64,000 bases of DNA from Streptococcus gwangjuense. GTDB lineage: Bacteria > Bacillota > Bacilli > Lactobacillales > Streptococcaceae. The position numbers and the translations under genes are program-made. The stretch's first letter is position 1; every line of letters begins with the position of its first letter. The stretch spans positions 310,001-374,000 of the forward strand of contig NZ_CP032621.1 in assembly GCF_003627155.1 (NCBI RefSeq), given 5' to 3'. The notes below the pieces were generated by a model. It was given only the letters and a program-made list of their open reading frames with translations. It was not told the origin of the DNA and did not search any database. Below are positions 53,438 to 62,407 of the stretch, one piece after another.

Positions 53438-53598
53438 ATGTTGTTAAATAGCATTGTTATTGCATCAATTATGTCTATTTTTGTAATTATGATAGTGGTT
53501 CAACTTACTTGCTATTATTTTTGATGGTGTGAATGTGCTGATAATGTATCTCAGTTAAGTACGAAATTTTTATATCTATTTTAACACACATTAAAAAT

Positions 53599-53651
53599 AA
53601 AATTAACAGATGTTAATTTTTCTTGACTTAAATTTTTTTAATTGATATACT
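53599..53651 (+). promoter_or_regulatory. prtA promoter with PsaR-like operator
   Basis: Perfect 10-bp inverted repeat AAAATTAACA-GA-TGTTAATTTT (53599-53620) ends 2 nt before the -35 TTGACT (53623-53628); then 17 nt and TATACT (53646-53651). AT-rich TTAAC palindromes are the site type of the manganese regulator PsaR/MntR family, and prtA is a known PsaR target in pneumococcus. A second, imperfect TTTTAA-cacaca-TTAAAA lies at 53580-53595. Confidence 0.75.
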
Positions 53652-53793
53652 ATTTTTCAGAGAGCTAACAATTATATATAAATGTACTACTCTATTTCCT
53701 AGATAACACTTAGTAAAACTTTTTATAACAAAGGCTAGCAAAGTTAAAGTTTTCTATCTATTGGAAAGTTAAATAAATATGTAAGGAATTAAA

Positions 53794-56700
53794 ATGAAAA
53801 AAAGTACAGTATTGTCACTAACCACAGCTGCAGTTATTTTAGCAGCATATGTCCCTAATGAGGTAGTCTTAGCAGATACATCTAGTTCTGAAGATGCTTT
53901 AAGTATCTCTGATAAAGAAAAAGTAGTAGATAAACAAAAAGAAAACAAAGAAAAACATGAAGATATTCATAATGCTATAGAAACTTCAAAGGATACTGAA
54001 GAGAAGAAAACAACAGTTATTGAGAAAAAAGAAGTTGTTAGTAAAGAATCTGTGGTAAACAATAAAACTAACAATGAAAAAGCAACAATCAAAAAAGAAG
54101 ATTCCAATCAATACAAAGGAGATAATGCAGACTCGTCTGCAAGTAAAGACACGGAAAGTCCCAAAAAAGAAGATAGACTTGTCTATATTGCTGAATTTAA
54201 AGATAAAGAATCTGGAGAAAAAGCAATCAAGGAACTATCAAATCTTAAGAATACAAAAGTTTTATATACTTATGATAGAATTTTTAACGGTAGCGCTATT
54301 GAAACAACCAAAGATACTCTGGACAAAATTAAACTAATAGAAGGTATTTCATCGGTTGAAAGGTCACAAAAAGTCCAACCTATGATGAATCATGCTAGAA
54401 AAGAAATTGGAGTTGAAGAGGCAATCGATTACCTAAAATCTATCAATGCACCATTTGGGAAAAACTTTGATGGTAGAGGTATGGTCATTTCAAATATCGA
54501 TACAGGGACAGATTATAGGCATAAGGCTATGAGAATCGATGATGATGCCAAAGCCTCAATGAAATTTAAAAAAGAAGACTTAAAAGGTACTGATAAAAAT
54601 TTCTGGTTGAGCGATAAAATTCCTCATGCTTTCAATTATTATAATGGTGGTAAAATTACTGTAGAAAAATCTGATGATGGAAGCGATTATTTTGATCCAC
54701 ATGGGATGCATATTGCAGGAATTCTTGCGGGAAATGATACTGAAAAAGATATCAAAAACTTTAACGGAATAGATGGAATTGCTCCTAATGCACAGATCTT
54801 CTCTTATAAAATGTACTCTGACGCAGGATCTGGCTTCGCAGGGGATGAAACAATGTTTCATGCTATTGAAGATTCAATCAAACACAATGTTGATGTTGTT
54901 TCGGTATCATCTGGCTTTACAGGAACAGGTCTTGTAGGTGAGAAATATTGGCAAGCTATTAGAGCATTAAGAAAAGCAGGCATTCCAATGGTTGTAGCTA
55001 CGGGTAACTATGCAACTTCTGCTTCAAGTTCTTCATGGGATTTAGTGGCAAATAATAATCTGAAAATGACCGACACTGGAAATGTAACACGAACTGCAGC
55101 ACATGAAGATGCGATAGCAGTTGCTTCTGCTAAAAATCAAACAGTTGAGTTTGATAAAGTTAAGATTGGAGGAGAAAGTTTTAAATACAGAAATATAGGG
55201 GCCTTTTTCGATAAGAATAAAATCATAACAAACGAAGATGGTTCAAAAGCTCCTAGTAAATTGAAATTTGTATATATAGGCAAAGGTCAAGACCAAGATT
55301 TGATCGGTTTGGATCTTAAGGGCAAAATTGCAGTAATGGATAGAATTTATACAAAGGATTTAAAAAATGCTTTTAAACGAGCAACGGATAAGGGCGCACG
55401 CGCCATTATGGTTGTAAATACTGTAAATTACTACAATAGAGATAATTGGACAGAGCTTCCAGCTATGGGATATGAGGAGGATGAAGGAACTACTAGTCAA
55501 GTTTTCTCAATTTCAGGTGATGATGGTGTAAAGTTATGGAACATGATTAACCCTGATAAGAAAACTAAAGTCAAAAGAAATAATAAAGAAGATTTTAAAG
55601 ATAAATTGGAGCAATACTATCCAATTGATATGGCAAGCTATAATTCTAATAAACCAAATGTAGGTGACGAAAAAGAGATTGACTTTAAGTTTGCATCTGA
55701 CACAGACAAAGAACTGTATAAAGAAGATATCATAGTTCCAGCAGGATCCACATCTTGGGGACCGAGAACAGATTTACTTTTAAAACCCGATGTTTCAGCA
55801 CCTGGTAAAAACATTAAATCCACTCTCAATGTCATTAATGGGAAATCAACTTATGGTTATATGTCAGGGACTAGTATGGCAACTCCAATCGTAGCAGCTT
55901 CTACTGTTTTGATTAGACCAAAGTTAAAGGAAATGCTTGAAAGACCCGTATTGAAAAATCTTAAGGGAGATGACAAAATAGATCTTACAAGTCTTACAAA
56001 AATAGCCCTACAAAATACTGCACGCCCTATGATGGATGCGACTTCTTGGAAAGAAAAAAGTCAATACTTTGCATCACCTAGACAACAGGGGGCAGGCTTA
56101 ATTAATGTTGCCAATGCTTTGAGAAATGAAGTTGTAGCGACTTTCAAAAACACAGATTCTAAAGGTTTAGTAAACTCTTATGGTTCTATTTCTCTTAAAG
56201 AAATAAAAGGAGATAAAAAATATTTTACAATTAAGCTTCACAATACATCAAACAGACCTTTGACCTTTAAAGTTTCAGCATCAACCGTAACTACAGATAC
56301 TCTAACTGACAGACTCAAACTGGATGAAACATATAAAGATGAAAAATCTCCAGATGGGAAGCAAATTGTTCCAGAAATTCACCCAGAAAAAGTCAAAGGA
56401 GCAAATATCACATTTGAGCATGATACTTTCACCATAAGCCCAAATTCTAGCTTTGATTTAAATGCGGTTATAAACGTTGGAGAAGCTAAAAATAAAAATA
56501 AATTTGTAGAATCATTTATTCATTTTGAGTCAGTGGAAGAAATGGAAGCTCTAAACTCCAATGGGAAGAAAACAAATTTCCAACCTTCTTTATCGATGCC
56601 TCTAATGGGATTTGCTGGGAATTGGAACAAAGAGCCAATCCTTGATAAATGGGCCTGGGAAGAAGGGTCAAAATCAAAAACAATGGAAGGTTATGATGAT

Positions 56701-59700
56701 GATGGCAAACCGAAAATTCCAGGAACCTTAAATAAGGGGATTGGTGGAGAACATGGTATAGATAAATTTAATCCAGCAGGAGTTATACAAAATAGAAAAG
56801 ATAAAAATACAACATCCCTAGATCAAAATCCAGAATTATTTGCTTTCAATAACGAAGGAATCAACGCACCATCATCAAGTGGTTCTAAGATTGCTAAAAT
56901 TTATCCTTTAGATTCAAATGGAAATCCTCAAGATGCTCAACTTGAGAGAGGATTAACGCCTTCTCCCCTTGTATTAAGAAGTGCAGAAGAAGGATTGATT
57001 TCAATAGTAAATACAAATAAAGAGGGAGAAAATCAAATCGACTTAAAAGTCATTTCGAGAGAACACTTTATTAAAGGAATTTTAAACTCTAAAAGAAATG
57101 ATGCAAAGGGAATCAAATCTTCTAAACTAAAAGTTTGGGGTGACTTGAAATGGGATGGACTCATTTATAACCCTAGAGGTAGAGAAGAAAATGCACCAGA
57201 AAGCAAGGATACCAAAGATCCTGCTACTAAGATAAGAGGTCAATTTGAACCAATTGCAGAAGGTCAATATTTCTATAAATTTAAATATAGATTAACTAAA
57301 GATTACCCATGGCAGGTTTCCTATATTCCTGTAAAAATTGATAACACAGCTCCTAAGATTGTTTCGATTGATTTTTCAAATCCTGAAAAAATTAAGCTGA
57401 TCACAAAGGATACTTATCACAAGGTAAAAGAGCAATACAAGAATGAAACTTTATTTGCAAGAGATCAGAAAGAACATCCTGAAAAATTTGACGAGATTGC
57501 CAACGAAGTTTGGTATGCAGGAGCTGCTCTGGTTAATGAAGATGGAGATGTTGAGAAAAATCTTGAAGTAACTTATGCAGGTGAGGGTCAAGGAAGAAAT
57601 AGAAAACTTGACAAAGACGGAAATACCATTTATGAAATTAAAGGTGCAGGAGATTTAAGAGGAAAAATCATTGAAGTCATTGCATTAGATGGCTCTAGCA
57701 ATTTCACAAAGATTCATAGAATTAAATTTGCTGATCATGCTGATGAAAAGGGGATGATTTCTTATTATCTAGTAGATCCTGATCAAGATTCATCTAAATA
57801 CCAAAAACTTGGGGAGATTTCTGAATCTAAATTTAAAAATTTAGAAAATAGAAAAGAGGATAGTCTTAAAAAAGATACAACTGAGGTAAAAAATCATCAA
57901 GGAAATGAAGAGTCTATCGAAGAAAAATCTAGCTTTACTATCAATAAAGCCATTTCAACAATTAGAGATTTTGAAAGCAAAGACTTAAAAAAACTCATTA
58001 AAAAGAAATTTAGAGAAGTTGATGACTTTACAAGTGAAACTGGTAAGAGGACAGAAGAATACGATTATAAATACGATGATAAGGGAAATATCATTGCTTA
58101 TGACGATGGTAGTGCCTTAGAATACGAAACTGAAAAACTTGACGAAATTAAATCAAAAATTTATGGTGTTCTAAGCCCGTCTAAAGATGGACACTTTGAA
58201 ATTCTTGGAAAGATAAGTAATGTTTCTAAAAATGCCAAGGTATATTATGGAAATAACTATAAATCGATAGAAATCAAAACGACCAAGTATGATTCGCATT
58301 CAAAAACGATGACATTTGATTTATACGCTAATGTTAATGATATTGTGGATGGTTTAGCTTTTGCAGGAGATATGAGATTCTTTGTTAAAGATGATGATCA
58401 GATAAAAGCTGAGACTAAAATTAGAATGCCTGAAAAAAATAAGGAAACTAAAACGGAATATCCCTATGCATCAAGTTATGGGAATGTAATAGAATTAGGA
58501 GAAGGAGATCTTTCAAAAAATAAACCAACCAATTTAACGGAAATGGAAACAGGGAAGATCTATTCTGATTCAGAAAAACAACAATATCTGTTAAAGGATA
58601 ACATCATTCTAAGAAAAGGCTATGCACTAAAAGTGACTACCTATAATCCTGGAAAAACGGACATGTTAGAAGGAAATGGAGTCTATAGCCAGGAAGATAT
58701 AGCAAAAATCCAAAAGGCCAATCCTAATCTAAGAGTTTTATCAGAAAAAATAATTTATACTGATAGTAGAAATGTTGAAGATGGAAGAAGTACTCAATCC
58801 GTATTAATGTCGGCTTTGGACGGCTTTAACATTGTAAGGTATCAAGTGTTTAGATTTAAAATGAACGCTAAAGGGGAGGCAATCGATAAAGATGGAAATC
58901 TTGTAACAGATTCTTCTAAACTGGTATTATTTGGTAAAGATGATAAAGAGTACACAGGAGAGGATAAATCCAATGTAGAAGCTATAAAAGAAGATGGCTC
59001 TACGTTATTTATTGATGCAAAACCAGTAAATCTTTCAATGGACAAGAACTACTTTAATCCATCTAAATCTAATAAAATTTATGTACGAAATCCAGAATTC
59101 TATTTAAGAGGTAAGATTTCTGATAAGGGTGGTTTCAACTGGGAGTTGAGAGTTAATGAATCAGTTGTAGATAATTATTTAATCTATGGAGATTTACACA
59201 TTGATAACACTAGAGATTTTAACATTAAGCTTAATGTTAAAGACGGTGACATCATGGACTGGGGAATGAAAGACTATAAAGCAAATGGATTTCCAGATAA
59301 GGTAACAGACATGGATGGAAATGTTTATCTTCGAACTGGATATAGCGATTTGAATGCGAAAGCGGTTGGAGTACACTATCAATTTTTATATGATAATGTT
59401 AAACCAGAAGTAAAGATTGATCCTAAGGGAAATACTAGTATCGAATATGCTGATGGAAAATCTGTAGTCTTTAATATCAATGATAAAAGAAATAATGGAT
59501 TCGATGGTGAGATTCAAGAACAACATATTTATGTAAATGGAAAAGAATATAAATCATTTGCTGATATTAAACAAATAGCAGATAAGACACTAAACATTAA
59601 GATAGTTGTAAAAGATTTTGCAAGAAATACAACCGTAAAAGAATTCATTTTAAACAAAGATACGGGAGAGGTAAGCGAACTAAATCCTCATATGGTAACT

Positions 59701-60285
59701 GTAACCATTCAAAATGGAAAAGAAATGAGTTCAACGATAGTGGCGGAAGAAGATTTCATTTTACCTGTCTATAAGGGTGAATTAGAAGAAGGCTATCAAT
59801 TTGATGGTTGGGAAATTTCTGGTTTAGAAGGAAAAAAAGACACTGGCTATGTTCTTAATTTATCAAAAGATACCCTTATAAAACCTGTATTTAAGAAAAT
59901 AGAGGAGAAAAAGGAGGAGGAAAATAAACCTACTTTTGATGTATCCAAAAAGAAAGATAAGCCACAGGTAAATCCTAGTCAATTAAATCAAAGTCATAGA
60001 AGAGAGGACTTACAAAGAGCAAATCATTCACAAAAATCTGATTCAACTAAGGATGTTACAACTACAGTTCTTGATAAAAACTTTGAAAATAAGAAGGAAG
60101 TCTATCTTAATAAACAAGCGAACATAGCTAATAAACATACTAACATTGATAGTAAGTCGGATACTAACCATTCTGATAGGTTGCCAAAAACCGGAACAGT
60201 TAGAGCAGTTCTTACACCATTCATTGCTGGAATATTGTTTATAGTAGGAGCACTTCTTGGATTGAAGAAAAAAGATCAAGATTAA
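53794..60285 (+). CDS. prtA: Cell-wall-anchored subtilisin-like serine protease PrtA
   Basis: 2163 residues. Signal peptide about 1-28 (ends VLADTS), a Lys/Glu/Ser pro-region to about 120, inhibitor-like I9 region (130-195), S8 domain with Asp236 (SNIDTGTD), His303 (DPHGMH) and Ser694 (MSGTSMATP), with a protease-associated insert between His and Ser. Fn3-like and unclassified beta-rich repeats follow (about 780-1950), then an InlB/B-repeat-like piece (1965-2035), a Lys-rich wall region, LPKTG at 2130-2134, a hydrophobic helix and KKKDQD. All three catalytic residues are intact. Surface protease and virulence factor in pneumococcus. Very AT-rich; 140 nt leader from the promoter. Confidence 0.96.
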   Translation: MKKSTVLSLTTAAVILAAYVPNEVVLADTSSSEDALSISDKEKVVDKQKENKEKHEDIHNAIETSKDTEEKKTTVIEKKEVVSKESVVNNKTNNEKATIKKEDSNQYKGDNADSSASKDTESPKKEDRLVYIAEFKDKESGEKAIKELSNLKNTKVLYTYDRIFNGSAIETTKDTLDKIKLIEGISSVERSQKVQPMMNHARKEIGVEEAIDYLKSINAPFGKNFDGRGMVISNIDTGTDYRHKAMRIDDDAKASMKFKKEDLKGTDKNFWLSDKIPHAFNYYNGGKITVEKSDDGSDYFDPHGMHIAGILAGNDTEKDIKNFNGIDGIAPNAQIFSYKMYSDAGSGFAGDETMFHAIEDSIKHNVDVVSVSSGFTGTGLVGEKYWQAIRALRKAGIPMVVATGNYATSASSSSWDLVANNNLKMTDTGNVTRTAAHEDAIAVASAKNQTVEFDKVKIGGESFKYRNIGAFFDKNKIITNEDGSKAPSKLKFVYIGKGQDQDLIGLDLKGKIAVMDRIYTKDLKNAFKRATDKGARAIMVVNTVNYYNRDNWTELPAMGYEEDEGTTSQVFSISGDDGVKLWNMINPDKKTKVKRNNKEDFKDKLEQYYPIDMASYNSNKPNVGDEKEIDFKFASDTDKELYKEDIIVPAGSTSWGPRTDLLLKPDVSAPGKNIKSTLNVINGKSTYGYMSGTSMATPIVAASTVLIRPKLKEMLERPVLKNLKGDDKIDLTSLTKIALQNTARPMMDATSWKEKSQYFASPRQQGAGLINVANALRNEVVATFKNTDSKGLVNSYGSISLKEIKGDKKYFTIKLHNTSNRPLTFKVSASTVTTDTLTDRLKLDETYKDEKSPDGKQIVPEIHPEKVKGANITFEHDTFTISPNSSFDLNAVINVGEAKNKNKFVESFIHFESVEEMEALNSNGKKTNFQPSLSMPLMGFAGNWNKEPILDKWAWEEGSKSKTMEGYDDDGKPKIPGTLNKGIGGEHGIDKFNPAGVIQNRKDKNTTSLDQNPELFAFNNEGINAPSSSGSKIAKIYPLDSNGNPQDAQLERGLTPSPLVLRSAEEGLISIVNTNKEGENQIDLKVISREHFIKGILNSKRNDAKGIKSSKLKVWGDLKWDGLIYNPRGREENAPESKDTKDPATKIRGQFEPIAEGQYFYKFKYRLTKDYPWQVSYIPVKIDNTAPKIVSIDFSNPEKIKLITKDTYHKVKEQYKNETLFARDQKEHPEKFDEIANEVWYAGAALVNEDGDVEKNLEVTYAGEGQGRNRKLDKDGNTIYEIKGAGDLRGKIIEVIALDGSSNFTKIHRIKFADHADEKGMISYYLVDPDQDSSKYQKLGEISESKFKNLENRKEDSLKKDTTEVKNHQGNEESIEEKSSFTINKAISTIRDFESKDLKKLIKKKFREVDDFTSETGKRTEEYDYKYDDKGNIIAYDDGSALEYETEKLDEIKSKIYGVLSPSKDGHFEILGKISNVSKNAKVYYGNNYKSIEIKTTKYDSHSKTMTFDLYANVNDIVDGLAFAGDMRFFVKDDDQIKAETKIRMPEKNKETKTEYPYASSYGNVIELGEGDLSKNKPTNLTEMETGKIYSDSEKQQYLLKDNIILRKGYALKVTTYNPGKTDMLEGNGVYSQEDIAKIQKANPNLRVLSEKIIYTDSRNVEDGRSTQSVLMSALDGFNIVRYQVFRFKMNAKGEAIDKDGNLVTDSSKLVLFGKDDKEYTGEDKSNVEAIKEDGSTLFIDAKPVNLSMDKNYFNPSKSNKIYVRNPEFYLRGKISDKGGFNWELRVNESVVDNYLIYGDLHIDNTRDFNIKLNVKDGDIMDWGMKDYKANGFPDKVTDMDGNVYLRTGYSDLNAKAVGVHYQFLYDNVKPEVKIDPKGNTSIEYADGKSVVFNINDKRNNGFDGEIQEQHIYVNGKEYKSFADIKQIADKTLNIKIVVKDFARNTTVKEFILNKDTGEVSELNPHMVTVTIQNGKEMSSTIVAEEDFILPVYKGELEEGYQFDGWEISGLEGKKDTGYVLNLSKDTLIKPVFKKIEEKKEEENKPTFDVSKKKDKPQVNPSQLNQSHRREDLQRANHSQKSDSTKDVTTTVLDKNFENKKEVYLNKQANIANKHTNIDSKSDTNHSDRLPKTGTVRAVLTPFIAGILFIVGALLGLKKKDQD

Positions 60286-60437
60286 GACAAAATCTATAGA
60301 AAAGATGTTTATGTGTTGAGATTAGATACTGTGATGGTTAAACAGTTTGTTGACAATTACTATTTAATACTTAATTCTTAAGATTACGTTGATAATTATA
60401 CTCTTTTAGAATGTATTAATGAACTTCATTTAGATAA

Positions 60438-60473
60438 CAAAAAATCTTCTTATTACAGATAGGAAGATTTTTT
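60438..60473 (+). terminator. Terminator of prtA
   Basis: AAAAAATCTTC/GAAGATTTTTT, 11 bp with 13-nt loop; 153 nt after prtA, with AT-rich, gene-free sequence in between. Confidence 0.8.
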
Positions 60474-60582
60474 GGATTTTACCAATTTCACAAAATACGG
60501 TATCGAACTATATATTAAAAATTGTGCTTTTACAATTGTAGTAAAAACTCAAGATTTATTTGATGAAGTACAGTCTATATGA
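60463..60582 (+). pseudogene. Possible coding remnant after prtA
   Basis: 39 codons (EDFLDFTNFTKYGIELYIK start) to a TGA, with protein-like composition but no start codon or ribosome site. It overlaps the prtA terminator. The remaining part of 60583-60700 is empty. Weak. Confidence 0.25.
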
Positions 60583-60702
60583 AGTATGATAAGAAACTAC
60601 ACCTATTAGAATTTTTATAAAGATAAGGGAATAATATGAAAGGATAGCTCCTTTTCATTATCATAGTTAGACTATAAAAATATATAAAATTCTTAAAAAT
60701 TA

Positions 60703-60711
60703 TGGTATAAT
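60703..60711 (+). promoter_or_regulatory. Extended -10 promoter upstream of the coiled-coil membrane protein
   Basis: TGG-TATAAT, TATAAT at 60706-60711. The 170-nt leader that follows contains GGTTTTC/GAAAACC (60783-60801), a small hairpin. Confidence 0.55.
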
Positions 60712-60881
60712 TTATGTTAATAAATTCGATATAGAGTTTAATGGATGATTCTATTGATGCCAATATTTAAGGGTTAGTTGATTGGTTTTCTTTTGAAAAC
60801 CCATCCATTCATGGATACTGACAAATCTTACGAATTTGTTTAAGATATAGGTGAAATATAGTGAAAAATGGGAGGAATACT

Positions 60882-61805
60882 ATGACTAAGAAACATTTTG
60901 AAGAGAAAAATGGTCCGAAATCAACTGTATCGAAGGTAGTGAAAGGAACTTCTCCATCTAAGATTAGGGGCAAGTTTTTTAAAATAAAAGTCTATATTGG
61001 CATTGCCATTAGTCTCTTGGTCGTTGCAATCCTAGCAAGCCTCTTCTTATTCTCACCTAACGCAAAGAGAGAGTCAACTGAAGCAATTTCTTCAGTTGCC
61101 AAAAAAGAGAACACAAGTCAAGAAGCGACAGATGCTTCGAAAGCATCCGAGATTAAGAAGAAGAAAGAAGAGGAAATTCAAAAACTCAAGGAACAGTTAG
61201 CTAGTTTAGATAGCAAAGTAGCTGAGTCAGAGAAGTTAGTGGATAAGCTAAAAGAAGAAACTGCTGTTCCGAAACTGGATATTGAAGCACTAAGAAATAA
61301 CGATTTATCTAGTTTGAAAGGTACATGGCGTACAGCTTCGGGTAAAGAATTTGTTATTAATGACTCTATTAATGAGTCTAGTGAAATATATGCAATTGGC
61401 TATAGAGATGGTCAAAAATTTGAATATACTGTTGAATTGGACAACAGTTACTCTCATCTGAAAAATCGAAGTTCAGATTCCAAATTTAAAGAAGTTGAAA
61501 GTCTAAGTGCACACACTAAAGGTTCTGTCGCAGGAGGATTTGTGGTAGTTGCTGTACCAAGTGGAGTTGTCATGCAACCTGGTGATGATGGAAAACTGAC
61601 AGATAAAAGCAATCATGACGAGGAGAGACTGTTTGCAGGACAGCAGTATGAAGCGATGTTGTCGAGACCAGAAGATGTTTATTATCGTGTAAAACCAGAT
61701 ACTAGTAAACTTGAGGAAGAAGAGAAACATTTAGCTCAACTACAGGCTGAACGAGAAGCAATCAAAACTTCTCTAGAATCTAAGGAAAAGAAAAATACGA
61801 ACTAG
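60882..61805 (+). CDS. Membrane-anchored coiled-coil protein, DUF6287-like
   Basis: 307 residues from the ATG at 60882 (GGGAGG 6 nt upstream; the GTG at 60861 is poorly placed). Basic cytoplasmic N-terminus, one helix (37-58), a coiled coil (about 92-125, KKKEEEIQKLKEQLASLDSK), a globular domain starting LKGTWRTASGKEF (DUF6287-like), and a second short coiled coil at the C-terminus. Extracellular, function unknown. Follows prtA but with its own promoter and terminator. Confidence 0.72.
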   Translation: MTKKHFEEKNGPKSTVSKVVKGTSPSKIRGKFFKIKVYIGIAISLLVVAILASLFLFSPNAKRESTEAISSVAKKENTSQEATDASKASEIKKKKEEEIQKLKEQLASLDSKVAESEKLVDKLKEETAVPKLDIEALRNNDLSSLKGTWRTASGKEFVINDSINESSEIYAIGYRDGQKFEYTVELDNSYSHLKNRSSDSKFKEVESLSAHTKGSVAGGFVVVAVPSGVVMQPGDDGKLTDKSNHDEERLFAGQQYEAMLSRPEDVYYRVKPDTSKLEEEEKHLAQLQAEREAIKTSLESKEKKNTN

Positions 61806-61872
61806 AAAAAACTAGTTTAGAATCTAACTTTCTATTGTTTTAGTTTAGAAATACTGTTGCAATCGCTAGAAT

Positions 61873-61900
61873 GAAGAAGCTCATTAGGGCTTCTTTTCTT
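61873..61900 (+). terminator. Terminator of the coiled-coil protein gene
   Basis: AAGAAGCTC/GGGCTTCTT with one C-G-shifted mismatch, ATTA loop, then TTCTTTT. Confidence 0.8.
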
Positions 61901-61956
61901 TTATCTTAACACTTCAACCACTTAGACTGATATATAGACCAGATAGGCAAAGGCAC

Positions 61957-61985
61957 TTGTTCTTGACACTGACCTCTGCTATAAT
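61957..61985 (+). promoter_or_regulatory. Promoter of the small membrane protein
   Basis: TTGTTC (61957-61962), 17 nt, TGC-TATAAT (61980-61985), extended -10. Confidence 0.7.
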
Positions 61986-62056
61986 GATTTTTGTAAGGGA
62001 CGGGAGGCGTCACTATCAGATAACTCAAGTTCCTAAAAAAGAAATTGGAGATAAAA

Positions 62057-62374
62057 ATGAAAAAATTATTAGGTATTGGATTCTTGCTAGTTTCAGCTTT
62101 GGTTTTGTATTTTGGTTCTGTTGGATGGCCAAGTTTGGATGTCAACCTCTGGTCACTGATTCCGGTAGGACTGTTCCTCTTTTTCACTCTAGAGAATTTT
62201 TTGAAAAAAGACTACAAGGCTAGTCTGATGTGTTTAATTATTGCTTTTATCATTGCAAATGCAATTTTAGACCTTTTGCCAATTTCAAGTGGCTTGGTAA
62301 TTGGAGCGGGCGTACTAGCTTGCATTGGTATTGGATACCTCTTTCCTGATAAAGATACAAAAGAAGACAAATAG
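62057..62374 (+). CDS. Small integral membrane protein
   Basis: 105 residues with three or four transmembrane helices (about 5-23, 30-47, 55-72, 78-96) and a charged tail PDKDTKEDK. Resembles LiaI/LiaF N-terminal or other small stress-response membrane proteins in layout, but I do not recognise the family. ATG at 62057 follows GGAGATAAAA; a TTG 12 nt upstream covers that site. Own promoter 70 nt upstream. Confidence 0.7.
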   Translation: MKKLLGIGFLLVSALVLYFGSVGWPSLDVNLWSLIPVGLFLFFTLENFLKKDYKASLMCLIIAFIIANAILDLLPISSGLVIGAGVLACIGIGYLFPDKDTKEDK

Positions 62375-62407
62375 AAAAGGCCTCGAGATTTCTCGAGACC
62401 CTTTTTT
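62375..62407. terminator. Bidirectional terminator
   Basis: AAAAGGCCTCGAG/CTCGAGACCCTTTT with a four-base loop and one mismatch pair; A and T tracts on both sides. Between the small membrane protein and the choline-binding amidase (stop of the latter is inside the T tract). Confidence 0.88.

Noticed and set aside
54074..54337. 87-codon overlapping frame within prtA
   Set aside because: Lys-rich reading of the low-complexity pro-region in another frame; no start signal.
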